Assembly (NCBI GenBank): GCA_902590775.1
Contig: CACIYC010000011.1
Location: 1-37,469, forward strand
Direction: 5' to 3'
Length of the DNA stretch: 37,469 nt
DNA from: an uncultured Prochlorococcus sp.
GTDB taxonomy: Bacteria > Cyanobacteriota > Cyanobacteriia > PCC-6307 > Cyanobiaceae
A program made the translations under genes and the position numbers. Below, piece after piece: positions 15,414 to 24,539 of the stretch. How positions within the stretch are numbered: position 1 is the first letter of the stretch; every line of letters begins with the position of its first letter. Below the pieces are notes generated by a model. That model ran no database searches, had not been told where the DNA came from, and worked only from the letters and a program-made list of their open reading frames with translations.

Positions 15414-17864
15414 ATGACTATTTCAAAAAAAGAAATAACATCTTTAATTGAGAAATCTTATTCAAAAGTATTGCGTAGAATTTTTACAGCTTATTCTTTT
15501 CAATCACATGTCTCACTTGATCTTAAACCAGATGATTTAAACAAATTTGAGATTCTCCTATCAACTTGTGTTCGTCTACATATAAGAGAAGCTTTAGAGC
15601 AAGAAAAAATTCTAAATATATTAGAAGAAAAGAGGCTTGAGAAATTTTTAGAATTAGTGAACTGGAGACTATTGGCAAAAAAATATTGCAAGTCTATCGA
15701 TAAAAAAAAGAATGAAGACCCAATAGATCTTGACGAACTTTATAAATTATATGAAAAGCACTATAGAATTGAATTTAATGATTATGACTTTGCAAAAGTT
15801 AGAAGTGATTTATTTTATAAATACCCTCCTCAGAAAATTTTCATCAAGGAAATATTAACAAGTACTGATGAAGAAGACATATATAATAGTAAGAATAAAA
15901 AAGCAAAATTAGCACCTGATTGGTATGAAGCCTCATGCAAAGAGCTAGGACTTATTGGCGTATTTGAGACAAAGAAAGAAGCAAAAGATTGTTTTGAGTT
16001 ATATAAGAAAAATAAACCAGATTTAAATAATTTAGAGATTAAACCAGTGAGATGTATGCCTCCAGGGAGATACTTTATTGGAGACCTTGGACTTATTTTA
16101 GATGATTATGAGAATCAATCAAAATATCCAAATGGTAGAGATGTGTATCAATTGGAAGATGGGACCTTATTTGCAAACTTTAAGACATGGGGTGGCGATG
16201 GAATCTTTGAGGATCAGGTTGGTTGGCAATATGGAGTCGACACTGGAGGAATAGGCGCTATCCCAATCAGATCTCTCCCGAAAGAATTGAGAAATATCAA
16301 GTCAGGGCAAGGTCAAAGAGTAAGAATATTTAAGCACCCTGTTATTTGTTCTTATGGCTTCCCAATTGAAGGATGTATAAAAATAGGAAATGATTATATT
16401 TTTACTTCTGTAAAAGATGTTAGTGAAGAAATGAAAAAATCTCTTTTTTTAGAGGGATATCAAAGAGATGTAATATTAGATAGAAGAAAGTCTGAAGACG
16501 GAAATCCTAATCCAAATTCTTTTTATGGCTATAAGGTCGATGGACCTTATTTAGATACAATAAAAAATCAAATAGATCAAATAAAAGGTCAAAATATACA
16601 ATCAAATACTCAATCAAAAGGAACAGAAATTGATACTTCTATTCTTGATTGTTATAATTTAGATAACTTTAAGCTTCCTGATTTTAGAATTACTTTAAAA
16701 AAAGATATTTTAATTAAAGATCTAAATTTATCAGTTAGGGCTTTTAATATCTTAATGAGATCTGGATTTGAGTATATAAATGATTTAAGTGGTCTTACGT
16801 ATTTTGATTTCCTGGAGATGAGGAATTTAGGATCTAAAGCAACAAATGAAATCATTGTTCGTCTTCATGAAAAAGGATATATCAGTAAAGAATTAATTTT
16901 AGAAATCCCAGTATTAGAAGAACCAATCAGAGAAATTTGGACCAGTGGAGATAAGGTAATTCATAACTTATATGGACCAGGAAGATTAATAGGAAGTAAT
17001 CCTAGCTTTATTGTTGTTAGGTTTGAGCAACTTCAGCAAGCTAAGAAGGTATATCAGATAGATCCTTATACCCCTCATGAAATTAATCAGATAATTAGTA
17101 AAAAGATCTACCCTTATAACTTTTTAAAAGAGCAATCTTCAATCAAAGTGGTAAGAAAAATCTCTGAAGAAAAATATCAAGAGTATATTTCAAGAGGATC
17201 AAACTCATTTGATAATTCTTCAGAAATAGAGACTATTTATGAAATTTTTGAACAGGAATGGAAAGACCTTTTTGAAGATATACCATCAGAGATTCTCTAT
17301 GCCAATGCTCAAAAGTGTATTGGCTCTTTAATAGAACTTTTTAAGCGTTATAAGACAGGGATGGAAATTTTTGATGATCAGGGTAATTCATTAAATGAAA
17401 AATTCTTTATTAAGCTAATAGATAATACAGTTACAGTTTTACATGAATCATTTGCTACAAAGCCCAAGCTTGTTTGGATTAATAAATATGGCGAAACACC
17501 ACCAGCTAATCAATCAATAGAAGTACTTGGTTTTTCTAAAGAAATTTATAACCAACTTAAAAGGCTTTCAGTTTCTTCTCTGTCAAAATTAGCTTTGATG
17601 GGATACGACGATTTTCATAATTATATGCTTATAGGATACGGTCAAATTGTTGATAAATTTAAAGAACTTGGGTTTTTAATGAAACTAAATGAAGGTGATC
17701 AAAGGCTTGATGAATTTTGTCCTGAATATCAATGGGCCAATATCAAAAGATTGAAAGAACTAGGCTATGAAATAAAGGGTCAAGATTATCTCTCTGGCGC
17801 TCTAACTAGATTTTTTGATCAATCTAAGAAAGTATCAGAATCCAGCCAGGCAAATAAATTGTAA
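15414..17864 (+). CDS. Multidomain protein with GD-rich, HhH (alpha-CTD-like) and Tudor-like modules
   Basis: An 816-residue protein of no recognised family. Around 213-295 it has a PGRYFIGDLG, WGGDGIFEDQVGWQYGV and DTGGIGAIPI pattern that resembles a small domain seen in phage and toxin-immunity proteins. Around 435-492, DLNLSVRAFNILMRSGF and FLEMRNLGSKATNEII match the helix-hairpin-helix of the RNA polymerase alpha C-terminal domain. A second, weaker copy lies at 703-760 (LGFSKEIYNQLKRLSVSSLS, YGQIVDKFKELGF). Between them, GDKVIHNLYGPGRLIG resembles the Tudor-like tail of UvrD/PcrA and CarD-type proteins. These modules bind DNA or RNA polymerase. The gene ends the operon and follows the TPR gene with a 3-base gap. 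Confidence 0.6.
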   Translation: MTISKKEITSLIEKSYSKVLRRIFTAYSFQSHVSLDLKPDDLNKFEILLSTCVRLHIREALEQEKILNILEEKRLEKFLELVNWRLLAKKYCKSIDKKKNEDPIDLDELYKLYEKHYRIEFNDYDFAKVRSDLFYKYPPQKIFIKEILTSTDEEDIYNSKNKKAKLAPDWYEASCKELGLIGVFETKKEAKDCFELYKKNKPDLNNLEIKPVRCMPPGRYFIGDLGLILDDYENQSKYPNGRDVYQLEDGTLFANFKTWGGDGIFEDQVGWQYGVDTGGIGAIPIRSLPKELRNIKSGQGQRVRIFKHPVICSYGFPIEGCIKIGNDYIFTSVKDVSEEMKKSLFLEGYQRDVILDRRKSEDGNPNPNSFYGYKVDGPYLDTIKNQIDQIKGQNIQSNTQSKGTEIDTSILDCYNLDNFKLPDFRITLKKDILIKDLNLSVRAFNILMRSGFEYINDLSGLTYFDFLEMRNLGSKATNEIIVRLHEKGYISKELILEIPVLEEPIREIWTSGDKVIHNLYGPGRLIGSNPSFIVVRFEQLQQAKKVYQIDPYTPHEINQIISKKIYPYNFLKEQSSIKVVRKISEEKYQEYISRGSNSFDNSSEIETIYEIFEQEWKDLFEDIPSEILYANAQKCIGSLIELFKRYKTGMEIFDDQGNSLNEKFFIKLIDNTVTVLHESFATKPKLVWINKYGETPPANQSIEVLGFSKEIYNQLKRLSVSSLSKLALMGYDDFHNYMLIGYGQIVDKFKELGFLMKLNEGDQRLDEFCPEYQWANIKRLKELGYEIKGQDYLSGALTRFFDQSKKVSESSQANKL

Positions 17865-17929
17865 GCATAATAAACTCCTTGGAATATTGATAGAAAATTC
17901 CGATTTCATTCCAACGAGCCACAAAGAAT

Positions 17930-18913
17930 TCATGACCCCCTATACCCCAACTGGTAATGGCTATAGCGCATCAACATTCTTAGATCTTTGTGTCCACTAA
18001 CTGCTGATATTTGCAGAGCGTTCATTCCATCAGCCCACATCTTGCTAATGGCAATGTGGCGTAGATCGTGAAATCTAAGTTGATTTAAACCAACAGCTTT
18101 TCGGGCTCGATCAAATCCATGCCGAGCAGAACCAGCGCTTAGGCCAATGATGTGTTGATGCTCTTTTGGATATTGATCGAGCAGCTTCACGGCTTTTGGT
18201 GATAGTGGTACTAAACGCTCACTTCTTTGCAAGCCTTTAGCAGCACAATCTTTTCTAGTTAGGCGAACAAGTCTTCGGTCTAGATCTAGATCATTCCATT
18301 TGATCGAGAGAAGTTCACAACGACGCATCGCTGTTGCAAGTGCCAACTGTGTGAGGCGCAGATGATTTGGATTTTGGGATTGAGCTAACTGCTTGAGTAA
18401 ATCTTGCTCTTGTTTCTTAGTGAGATGCGGAATTCTGGCGTCATTGGTCCCTCTGACTTTGAGCTCTCGTGCTGGGTTTGATTGGAGCAGGCAACCTTGC
18501 TCATCTTTAGCCCAATCCAGCAGAACTCGTAAGATCCTGAGTTCTCTCATGATCGTGTTGGACTTGACTTTGAGCAGGCGTTCATCACGCCAGAGTGCAA
18601 AATGCCTGATCGAAAGGTCATTGAGTCGAACTCCACCGATCCAACTGTTGGCCATTGCTCGTAATGGATATTGCTCGTTATGACCACTGCGGTGCTCTTG
18701 CATCGGCCCCTCAATAAACAAATCGATGGCTTCTTTGAGGATTTGAGGCGGTGGTTGGTCTAATTGTTCTGGTCTTTTGAGAGACCCTTCAACAGCATTT
18801 GCCCATAACAAGGCTTGGCTTTTTGAGCTAAATGTCTTGGCTTTTGGTCCTTGATATTGCTTCTTTCTAATGAGTGCTTGCCAGCCTTTGCCACTCCTTC
18901 TAATAGTTGCCAT
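17930..18913 (-). CDS. Tyrosine recombinase of element B
   Basis: A 327-residue phage-type integrase, clearly homologous to that of element A along its whole length. It has the same N-terminal arm-binding look (MATIRRSGKGWQALIRKKQY), the catalytic AMRRCELLSIKW, FHDLRHIAISKMW and SGHKDLRMLMRYSHY motifs, including the nucleophilic tyrosine. All catalytic residues are intact. It ends about 65 bases after the plus-strand cargo gene and starts 141 bases from the tRNA-Thr 3' end, reading away from it. The divergence from recombinase A argues against a simple recent duplication of one element, and for two related elements targeting the same tRNA. Confidence 0.93.
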   Translation of the reverse strand: MATIRRSGKGWQALIRKKQYQGPKAKTFSSKSQALLWANAVEGSLKRPEQLDQPPPQILKEAIDLFIEGPMQEHRSGHNEQYPLRAMANSWIGGVRLNDLSIRHFALWRDERLLKVKSNTIMRELRILRVLLDWAKDEQGCLLQSNPARELKVRGTNDARIPHLTKKQEQDLLKQLAQSQNPNHLRLTQLALATAMRRCELLSIKWNDLDLDRRLVRLTRKDCAAKGLQRSERLVPLSPKAVKLLDQYPKEHQHIIGLSAGSARHGFDRARKAVGLNQLRFHDLRHIAISKMWADGMNALQISAVSGHKDLRMLMRYSHYQLGYRGS

Positions 18914-18964
18914 CTCTTGAATTGCATCGGGTCAGATGCATCAAGCAAGAATGATCAGGAGAGC

Positions 18965-18996
18965 AAAAGTGGACTAAAAAGTGGACGTCCACTTTT
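18965..18996. promoter_or_regulatory. Box cluster upstream of recombinase B (direct repeat plus perfect palindrome)
   Basis: AAAAGTGGAC at 18965-18974 recurs 12 bp later at 18977-18986, and this second copy abuts its exact inverse GTCCACTTTT at 18987-18996, giving a perfect 20-bp palindrome. It sits 52 bp upstream of the recombinase start and 55 bp from the tRNA repeat, matching 7944-7975 in place and layout. It is probably an arm-type or operator site. Confidence 0.6.
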
Positions 18997-19051
18997 AGAT
19001 ATAAACAACTCCTAGTGCCTGAGACTAATTCTCTTGGAAGAGGTTGAGGAC

Positions 19052-19135
<84 letters not shown>

Positions 19136-19141
<6 letters not shown>

Positions 19142-19217
19142 GGGTTGGATTTGAACCAACGTAGGCATAGCCAGCGGATTTACAGTCCGCCCCCATTAAC
19201 CACTCGGGCACCGACCC
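19136..19217 (-). tRNA. tRNA-Tyr (GTA)
   Basis: An 82-base class II tRNA on the minus strand: acceptor GGGTCGG pairs with CCGGCCC, the D-arm holds GAGTGG, the anticodon stem GCGGA/TCCGC encloses CTGTAAA with GTA, then a long variable arm, and the T-arm is GTTGG TTCAAAT CCAAC. The last seven bases at its 3' end belong to the 90-bp repeat that is also present at 8114-8120. Confidence 0.93.
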
Positions 19218-19326
19218 TAACCACATGAAGGACATTACCAGCTAAAGCGACTTAATTTCTCAAATATGTTGGGCGTTTTATTGTGAAATCGATACGATCT
19301 GATAAGTACTAGACCCGAATAGCCTC

Positions 19327-19767
19327 ATGCAGTTGTTACTTGTTAACGGACCAAATTTGAATTTACTTGGACTTAGAGAACCTTCAATATATGGGCCGCA
19401 GACACTTGAATCGATTGAACTTCTTCTTCAAAAGAAGGCTGATGAAGAAGGCATTTCGCTTCAAAGTTTTCAGAGTAATTCTGAGGGTGTAATTGTTGAC
19501 CGTATTCAACAAGCCTTAGGGAAAGTAGATGGGATTTTAATTAATGCTGGGGCTTATACACATACTTCAGTTGCTCTAAGAGATGCATTGTTATCTACAG
19601 GTATACCTTATGTGGAATTGCATTTAAGTAATACATATGCGAGAGAAGAATTTCGTCAAAAGTCATTACTTGCTGATTGTGCAGTAGGAATAGTTTGTGG
19701 ATTTGGTGCAATGAGTTATGTTCTTGCTTTCGATGGAATATTGGCTCATTTGAATTCTGATACTTGA
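19327..19767 (+). CDS. aroQ: 3-dehydroquinate dehydratase, type II
   Basis: A 146-residue type II dehydroquinase of the shikimate pathway, converting 3-dehydroquinate to 3-dehydroshikimate in the cytoplasm. The N-terminal signature [17 protein letters not shown] carries the catalytic arginine 17 and tyrosine 22. [17 protein letters not shown] and the late VELHLSN supply the substrate-binding residues and the catalytic histidine. The length is normal for the family, which forms dodecamers. It is the first core gene right of the tRNAs and starts a tight plus-strand run: miaE follows after 4 bases and cobI after that, so a single transcript is likely. Confidence 0.96.
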   Translation: MQLLLVNGPNLNLLGLREPSIYGPQTLESIELLLQKKADEEGISLQSFQSNSEGVIVDRIQQALGKVDGILINAGAYTHTSVALRDALLSTGIPYVELHLSNTYAREEFRQKSLLADCAVGIVCGFGAMSYVLAFDGILAHLNSDT

Positions 19768-19771
19768 AACA

Positions 19772-20386
19772 ATGAATTTTTTACAAGAGAAGGGAAAGTC
19801 TTTTTCGAAGATTAAATGGCTCAAAAGTTCATCTAGTTCAAAGTGGCTTCAACAGGCAATCGAGAATCCTATAGAGTTGTTAATTGATCATGCACATTGT
19901 GAAAGGAAAGCTGCTGGTGTTGCAGTGCAGATGATGTTTCGATATCTTTCTGAACCTCGACTGGCTGAAGTCCTTAGTCCTTTAGCCAGAGAGGAACTTG
20001 AGCATTTTGAGCGGATTCTTGGAATTTTGAATTCTAGGGGTCGTAATCTGGTGCCTTTGCAAGCGCCTCCTTATGGATCTTTGCTTTCTAAAAATATAAG
20101 TAAAGAAGAACCTCAAAGAATGTTGGATAGCTTTCTCGTTGCAGGTTTGATTGAAGCAAGAAGTCATGAAAGAATGACTATGCTTGCATTACATAGTCGA
20201 GATACTGAATTAAGAGATCTTTATAATGAACTGTTGGAAAGTGAAGCTCGTCATTTTTGTCTTTATTGGAGATTAGCCACAGATCGTTTTGAGAAATCAT
20301 TAATTCTTTTGAGATTAAAAGAACTTTCTAAGATCGAATCAATGATTCTTTCTGATTTACATCCAGAACCAAGAATGCATAGTTAA
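19772..20386 (+). CDS. miaE: tRNA-(ms2io6A37) hydroxylase (MiaE-like)
   Basis: A 204-residue ferritin-like di-iron protein of the MiaE family, which hydroxylates the isopentenyl group on 2-methylthio-N6-isopentenyladenosine at position 37 of tRNAs reading U-starting codons. The metal ligands sit on four helices: HCERKAAGVAVQMMF, REELEHFERIL, LIEARSHERMTML and ESEARHFCLYW, giving the EX28-30 and ExxH patterns of the family. Length is normal for cyanobacterial members. It lies between aroQ (4-base gap) and cobI (1-base gap), an arrangement that suggests cotranscription and no functional link. Confidence 0.92.
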   Translation: MNFLQEKGKSFSKIKWLKSSSSSKWLQQAIENPIELLIDHAHCERKAAGVAVQMMFRYLSEPRLAEVLSPLAREELEHFERILGILNSRGRNLVPLQAPPYGSLLSKNISKEEPQRMLDSFLVAGLIEARSHERMTMLALHSRDTELRDLYNELLESEARHFCLYWRLATDRFEKSLILLRLKELSKIESMILSDLHPEPRMHS

Positions 20387-20387
20387 A

Positions 20388-21179
20388 ATGATATTCTCAA
20401 ATTTTCCGAATTTATTTTCTATATCTAAAACGAATGAAAATTCTTCTACTCCTAATTCAGGGTTGACGTTTGTAGGAGTTGGCCCAGGGGATCCTGACTT
20501 GTTAACCATTGCCGCGGTTAATGCAATTTCTAAAGCAAGTTTAGTTGCTTATCCAGTAGCAGGAATAGGTAAAGAAAGCATGGCTCTAAATATAGCTTCG
20601 GAATTTGTGAAACATAAGAAATGCTTGCCAATATTTCTTCCAATGATTAAAGATATAAAAATTCTTCAAAGAGCATGGATAGATGCTGGTAAACAATTAG
20701 TAAAAGAAGTTTGTCAAGGAAAAGAAGTTGTTTTCTTAAGTCAAGGAGATCCTTCTCTTTACTCTACGAGTTCATACCTTTTGCTATTTGTAAAGGAAAG
20801 ATACCCATCACTTTCTGTGAAAGTTATTCCTGGAGTTTCTTCTTTTAATGCAGCAGCAGCAGCAGCTAAACTGCCACTATCTTTGCAAAAAGAAGATCTT
20901 TTATTGGCCTCTGCACCTGATGAACCTGAAAAGTTGAATGCATTGCTTGATGAAGTTATTTTTTCTAATAAAGTACTTATTTTGCTGAAATTAGGTAGCA
21001 GATGGAAATGGATTAAAGAAATAATTTCTAAAAAGAATTTACTAGAAAATACACTTCTTGCTCAAAGAGTCGGTTTCTCTGATGAGGTAATTGTTAAGGG
21101 CAGTGAAGTGGATTTAAAGAATACTCTTTATTTCTCTCTATTGATTGTTAGAAAAAATCCAGATTATGTTTTTTATTGA
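20388..21179 (+). CDS. cobI: Precorrin-2 C20-methyltransferase
   Basis: A 263-residue SAM-dependent tetrapyrrole methylase that adds a methyl group at C20 of precorrin-2 (or its cobalt form) in cobalamin synthesis. The SAM-binding loop TFVGVGPGDPDLLTIAAVNA lies near residue 25, and the region FLSQGDPSLYSTSSYLLLFV and VIPGVSSFNAAAAAA is the second conserved block. The pattern LVAYPVAG is typical of CobI/CbiL. It is preceded by a short serine-rich extension (PNSG) before the first strand. It follows miaE with one base between. Picocyanobacteria make pseudocobalamin, so the gene is expected. Confidence 0.93.
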   Translation: MIFSNFPNLFSISKTNENSSTPNSGLTFVGVGPGDPDLLTIAAVNAISKASLVAYPVAGIGKESMALNIASEFVKHKKCLPIFLPMIKDIKILQRAWIDAGKQLVKEVCQGKEVVFLSQGDPSLYSTSSYLLLFVKERYPSLSVKVIPGVSSFNAAAAAAKLPLSLQKEDLLLASAPDEPEKLNALLDEVIFSNKVLILLKLGSRWKWIKEIISKKNLLENTLLAQRVGFSDEVIVKGSEVDLKNTLYFSLLIVRKNPDYVFY

Positions 21180-21262
21180 TTTTATTTAATATCAATTCTT
21201 GTAGACTTTCTATACTACCTTTAGAGTAAAAATATTTATTTTTAGGAGTTAATAGACTTGCT

Positions 21263-21724
21263 ATGAACTCAAATTGGCCACTTAGTCGAGAATTGTTGAT
21301 AGCAATTCTTTCTGATCGAGTTAGTGACAGATTTGTTTGTAGTCTTATTTGGGAAAGACTTGGGTATGAGCAATCGAAGGATCTTGAGAAGACTTTTTAT
21401 GCTGGTCCTCATACTCCGCTTTATTGGAGTGAGAGGTTCCTAGAAGCTCCAGAAATAATAGCGAAAAGACAGGCATCTGTTCATTTAACTCGGTCAATTC
21501 CTAAGGAATATAAGCAATCTTTAAAAATGCATTTAAATTTTGAAGGTTATCGTATTGGTGAACTGTTTCCTAGGAGAACTCGTAGAGCAACTGCCGTAAA
21601 TTGGCTTTTGGCATGGGTTTTAAGTGGCGAAGAAAATCTTCCTGATCAAGGACCTTTACCGTTAATTAGTGAGACTCCAGTCAATCCTTTAAAAGGCCAT
21701 TTTGGGGACCCCGATATCGAGTAA
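21263..21724 (+). CDS. DUF1823 family protein
   Basis: A 153-residue protein matching the cyanobacterial DUF1823 family: [19 protein letters not shown], then [27 protein letters not shown] and the conserved [18 protein letters not shown]. The function is not known. It is highly conserved across cyanobacteria and plastid-bearing lineages, as I recall. It lies between cobI and der. No membrane segment or signal is seen. The C-terminus is proline-rich and probably flexible. Confidence 0.8.
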   Translation: MNSNWPLSRELLIAILSDRVSDRFVCSLIWERLGYEQSKDLEKTFYAGPHTPLYWSERFLEAPEIIAKRQASVHLTRSIPKEYKQSLKMHLNFEGYRIGELFPRRTRRATAVNWLLAWVLSGEENLPDQGPLPLISETPVNPLKGHFGDPDIE

Positions 21725-21810
21725 TTTGTTCAGATTGTTTTCCTCATAAGAAAAGGTGGTATAAGTTCCTTTGCCTAAGTATTGTCTATATATATTTACT
21801 TTGTAAGAAT

Positions 21811-23184
21811 ATGGTGCGACCTATTGTCGCCATAATAGGACGCCCTAATGTTGGCAAGTCGACTCTAGTCAATAGGCTATGCCGTAGTCGCGAGGCCATA
21901 GTTCATGATCAACCTGGTGTAACAAGAGATCGAAGTTATCAAGATGGTTTTTGGGGCGATAGAGAATTTCAAATTGTTGATACTGGTGGGTTGGTTTTTA
22001 ATGATGAGACTGAATTTCTACCTGAGATACGTGAACAAGTAAACCTAGCTTTGATAGATGCATCTATAGCTTTAGTAATAGTTGATGGACAACATGGAAT
22101 AACTGCTGCTGATGAAGCAATAGCTGCATGGCTTAGACGTTTTAAGTGTAAAACTATTTTGGCTGTGAATAAATGCGAATCTCCTGAACTTGGTCTTTCT
22201 ATGGCAGGGGAGTTTTGGCGTTTAGGTCTTGGAGAGCCCTATCCTATTTCAGCTATTCATGGAGCAGGTACAGGTGATTTGCTTGATCATTTGATATCAT
22301 TGTTTCCACCAAAAGATCTTGTCGAAGAAGCAGTTAACCCCATTCAACTTTCCATTATTGGAAGACCAAATGTTGGTAAATCAAGTCTCCTGAATGCAAT
22401 TTGTGGACAAAATCGTGCGATAGTAAGTTCAATGCGTGGTACCACACGTGACACTATTGATACCTTGATAAATAGGGAAGGAAAATCTTGGAAATTGATT
22501 GATACTGCAGGTATACGAAGACGAAAAAGTGTTAATTATGGGCCAGAGTTTTTTGGAGTAAATCGTAGTTTTAAAGCTATAGAACGTAGTGATATTTGTG
22601 CATTGGTTATAGATGCTATTGATGGCGTCACGGAGCAAGACCAACGTCTTGCTGGAAGGATTGAAGAAGATGGACGCGCTTGTTTAGTTATTGTTAATAA
22701 ATGGGATTTAGTTGAAAAAGACACCTACACAATGCCATTAATGGAAAAGGAACTTCGTTCAAAATTATATTTTTTAGATTGGGCTAAAATGTTGTTTTGT
22801 TCAGCACTTACTGGTCAAAGAATTGAGCCCATTTTTCGTCTAGCATCTTTAGCGGTTGAACAGCATCGAAGAAGAGTAACTACTTCTGTAGTTAATGAAG
22901 TTGTTTCTGAGGCTTTGAGTTGGCGAAGTCCTCCGACGAGTCGAGGAGGAAGACAGGGCAGATTGTATTATGCAACTCAAGTGGCTAGTTCTCCTCCAAG
23001 TTTTACTTTTTTTGTTAACGATCCTAAGCTTTTTGGGGATGCATATAGACGATATTTGGAACGTCAATTGCGAGAAGGTCTTGGATTTGAGGGCACCCCT
23101 TTGAAATTATTTTGGAGAGGGAAGCAGAGACGAGAGGCTGAAAGGGATTTAAGGCGTCAGCAAGAAAATTCTTTTAATAGCTAA
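21811..23184 (+). CDS. der: Double-GTPase ribosome assembly factor Der (EngA)
   Basis: A 457-residue protein with the hallmark two tandem GTPase domains of Der. The first has [10 protein letters not shown] (about residue 10), the switch motif DTGG and VNKCE. The second has [12 protein letters not shown] (about residue 180), then DTAGIRRR and NKWDL. A KH-like C-terminal domain ends the protein. Der promotes maturation of the large ribosomal subunit and is essential in most bacteria. The length is typical. Its stop and the start of the next gene abut exactly (23184/23185), so the ECF-T-type gene is very likely cotranscribed. Confidence 0.97.
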   Translation: MVRPIVAIIGRPNVGKSTLVNRLCRSREAIVHDQPGVTRDRSYQDGFWGDREFQIVDTGGLVFNDETEFLPEIREQVNLALIDASIALVIVDGQHGITAADEAIAAWLRRFKCKTILAVNKCESPELGLSMAGEFWRLGLGEPYPISAIHGAGTGDLLDHLISLFPPKDLVEEAVNPIQLSIIGRPNVGKSSLLNAICGQNRAIVSSMRGTTRDTIDTLINREGKSWKLIDTAGIRRRKSVNYGPEFFGVNRSFKAIERSDICALVIDAIDGVTEQDQRLAGRIEEDGRACLVIVNKWDLVEKDTYTMPLMEKELRSKLYFLDWAKMLFCSALTGQRIEPIFRLASLAVEQHRRRVTTSVVNEVVSEALSWRSPPTSRGGRQGRLYYATQVASSPPSFTFFVNDPKLFGDAYRRYLERQLREGLGFEGTPLKLFWRGKQRREAERDLRRQQENSFNS

Positions 23185-24102
23185 ATGGAGTTTTTAAAGA
23201 ATGTTCCCATTGGTCAATATGTATCAGGTAGCACTGGCTGGTTAAGAAGCCTTGACTCAAGGTTGAAATTTGCTTGGACGTTGATGTTTTTGATTTCACC
23301 TGTACTTTCAGGACCTATTTGGAGGCTTGGATTGGTTGTAATCCTTTTGAGCATAACTTTGCTAGGTGCAGTTCCTCTTAGAATCCTTTTGAGACCTCTT
23401 GCTTTCTTGGCTTTAATTGCTTGTGCTTTTGGACTTTTAGCTATTTTCCTCCCAACTAATGAAACCGCAGCAGCATTAACGGTACGATCTTCCCAAGAAC
23501 TCCCAAATGCAAGTTTGTTCGGAAGTTCTTGGGAAGTCCTAAGAATTGGCCCACTAGATATAGGTAAAATTAATTTAGGAACATTTGTAGTTGATAGGCG
23601 CTCAGCTGAGCTGGGAATTAAAACTTCAACTTTAATCTTTACGGTTGTTCATAGCGTTAACTTGATGCTCATAACTACCTCTCCGGAGGATTTAATGTGG
23701 ACATTGAGATGGTATCTTTCTCCTCTGTCTTTTTTAGGACTTCCATTAGACAGATTAAGCTTTCAACTACTTTTAGCACTGCGTTTCATTCCCTTGGTTC
23801 AAGAAGAGTTTCAGAACTTGATGAGGTCAATAGTGACTAGAGGATTTAACTTTAAAAAACTTGGACTTAAAAAATCTCTAGGTGTTTTCCTTGCAATTGG
23901 TGAACGTTTTCTTACAAATATTTTGCTAAGAGCTGAACAAGGAGCAGATGCATTGATAATTAGAAATGGTGGTATATTGCTAAATCCTAATCTATTTAAA
24001 CCTAAGCTTTTATTTAAAGGAAGAAGATTTTTTGTTAACACTTTCTCGATGATTGTTCTTTTATTGATTCTTTTCTTAAGGACAAAATATGGGGCTTTTT
24101 AA
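23185..24102 (+). CDS. Energy-coupling factor transporter T component (CbiQ family)
   Basis: A 305-residue membrane protein with several hydrophobic segments (e.g. WTLMFLISPVLSG, ALIACAFGLLAIFL, FSMIVLLLILFL) and the two CbiQ-type coupling motifs with conserved arginine/glycine pairs (MRSIVTRGF and LRAEQGADALIIRNGG). T components link substrate-binding S components to the ATPases of ECF vitamin or metal importers. No S or A component is adjacent, so the substrate is not determined. ATG directly follows the der stop codon. A possible role in vitamin or cobalt/nickel uptake is inference from the family. Confidence 0.85.
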   Translation: MEFLKNVPIGQYVSGSTGWLRSLDSRLKFAWTLMFLISPVLSGPIWRLGLVVILLSITLLGAVPLRILLRPLAFLALIACAFGLLAIFLPTNETAAALTVRSSQELPNASLFGSSWEVLRIGPLDIGKINLGTFVVDRRSAELGIKTSTLIFTVVHSVNLMLITTSPEDLMWTLRWYLSPLSFLGLPLDRLSFQLLLALRFIPLVQEEFQNLMRSIVTRGFNFKKLGLKKSLGVFLAIGERFLTNILLRAEQGADALIIRNGGILLNPNLFKPKLLFKGRRFFVNTFSMIVLLLILFLRTKYGAF

Positions 24103-24248
24103 TGCAAGTTTGATGTTGAGAAATTATTTCCTTATTCTCAACAGTTAATGCTTTTACTTCGTTGTGGAACATATCAGCAAATGAATATTTTGTTGAAATA
24201 CGAAGTATAATATTTAAGTTAGATAGTTTTCTTATTGTTTCTTGCAAA

Positions 24249-24521
24249 TTGAAAGCCTCATCTGAGCGATATCTAAATCATCCAACATTTGGGATGCTTT
24301 ATTTGGTAACTCCTGCAGGAGAGGGTAGAGATATTTATGCAACCTTATATGCTCAGAAAATGTTTTTTTTAGTTACTTTGCAGCCTCGTGGTGCTGAGTT
24401 CGAGGTTATTCCATATATGGATGCAAGGCATTATGCAGAAATTAATATTTCTCGTTGCAGACAACAAAGATCTGATGATTTGGAGCTTTGGCAGAAACTT
24501 TTTAAACAGACCTTCCTTTAG
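24249..24521 (+). CDS. pipX: PipX, PII-interacting coactivator of NtcA
   Basis: A roughly 90-residue protein matching PipX: ERYLNHPTFGMLYLV, then LYAQKMFFLVT, the PRGAEFEVI stretch and the C-terminal KLFKQTFL. PipX binds PII (GlnB) or the nitrogen regulator NtcA in a 2-oxoglutarate-dependent switch. The in-frame TTG at 24249 (giving a protein starting KASSERYLNHP) restores the normal length of about 89 residues. An upstream ATG at 24162 would add 29 residues not present in other PipX proteins. The next gene is its usual partner pipY, 18 bases downstream. The gene codes for the Tudor-like N-terminal domain that contacts PII. Confidence 0.9.
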   Translation: MKASSERYLNHPTFGMLYLVTPAGEGRDIYATLYAQKMFFLVTLQPRGAEFEVIPYMDARHYAEINISRCRQQRSDDLELWQKLFKQTFL

Positions 24522-24539
24522 CTTTGATTCAAGAAATTG

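Noticed and set aside
17815-18000. A 61-codon plus-strand frame spanning the end of the 15414-17864 gene and the recombinase
   Set aside because: It overlaps two well-supported genes in other frames and has no family match.
24035-24247. A minus-strand frame between the ECF-T gene and pipX
   Set aside because: It covers the pipX leader and the end of the ECF-T gene, and has no recognisable content.
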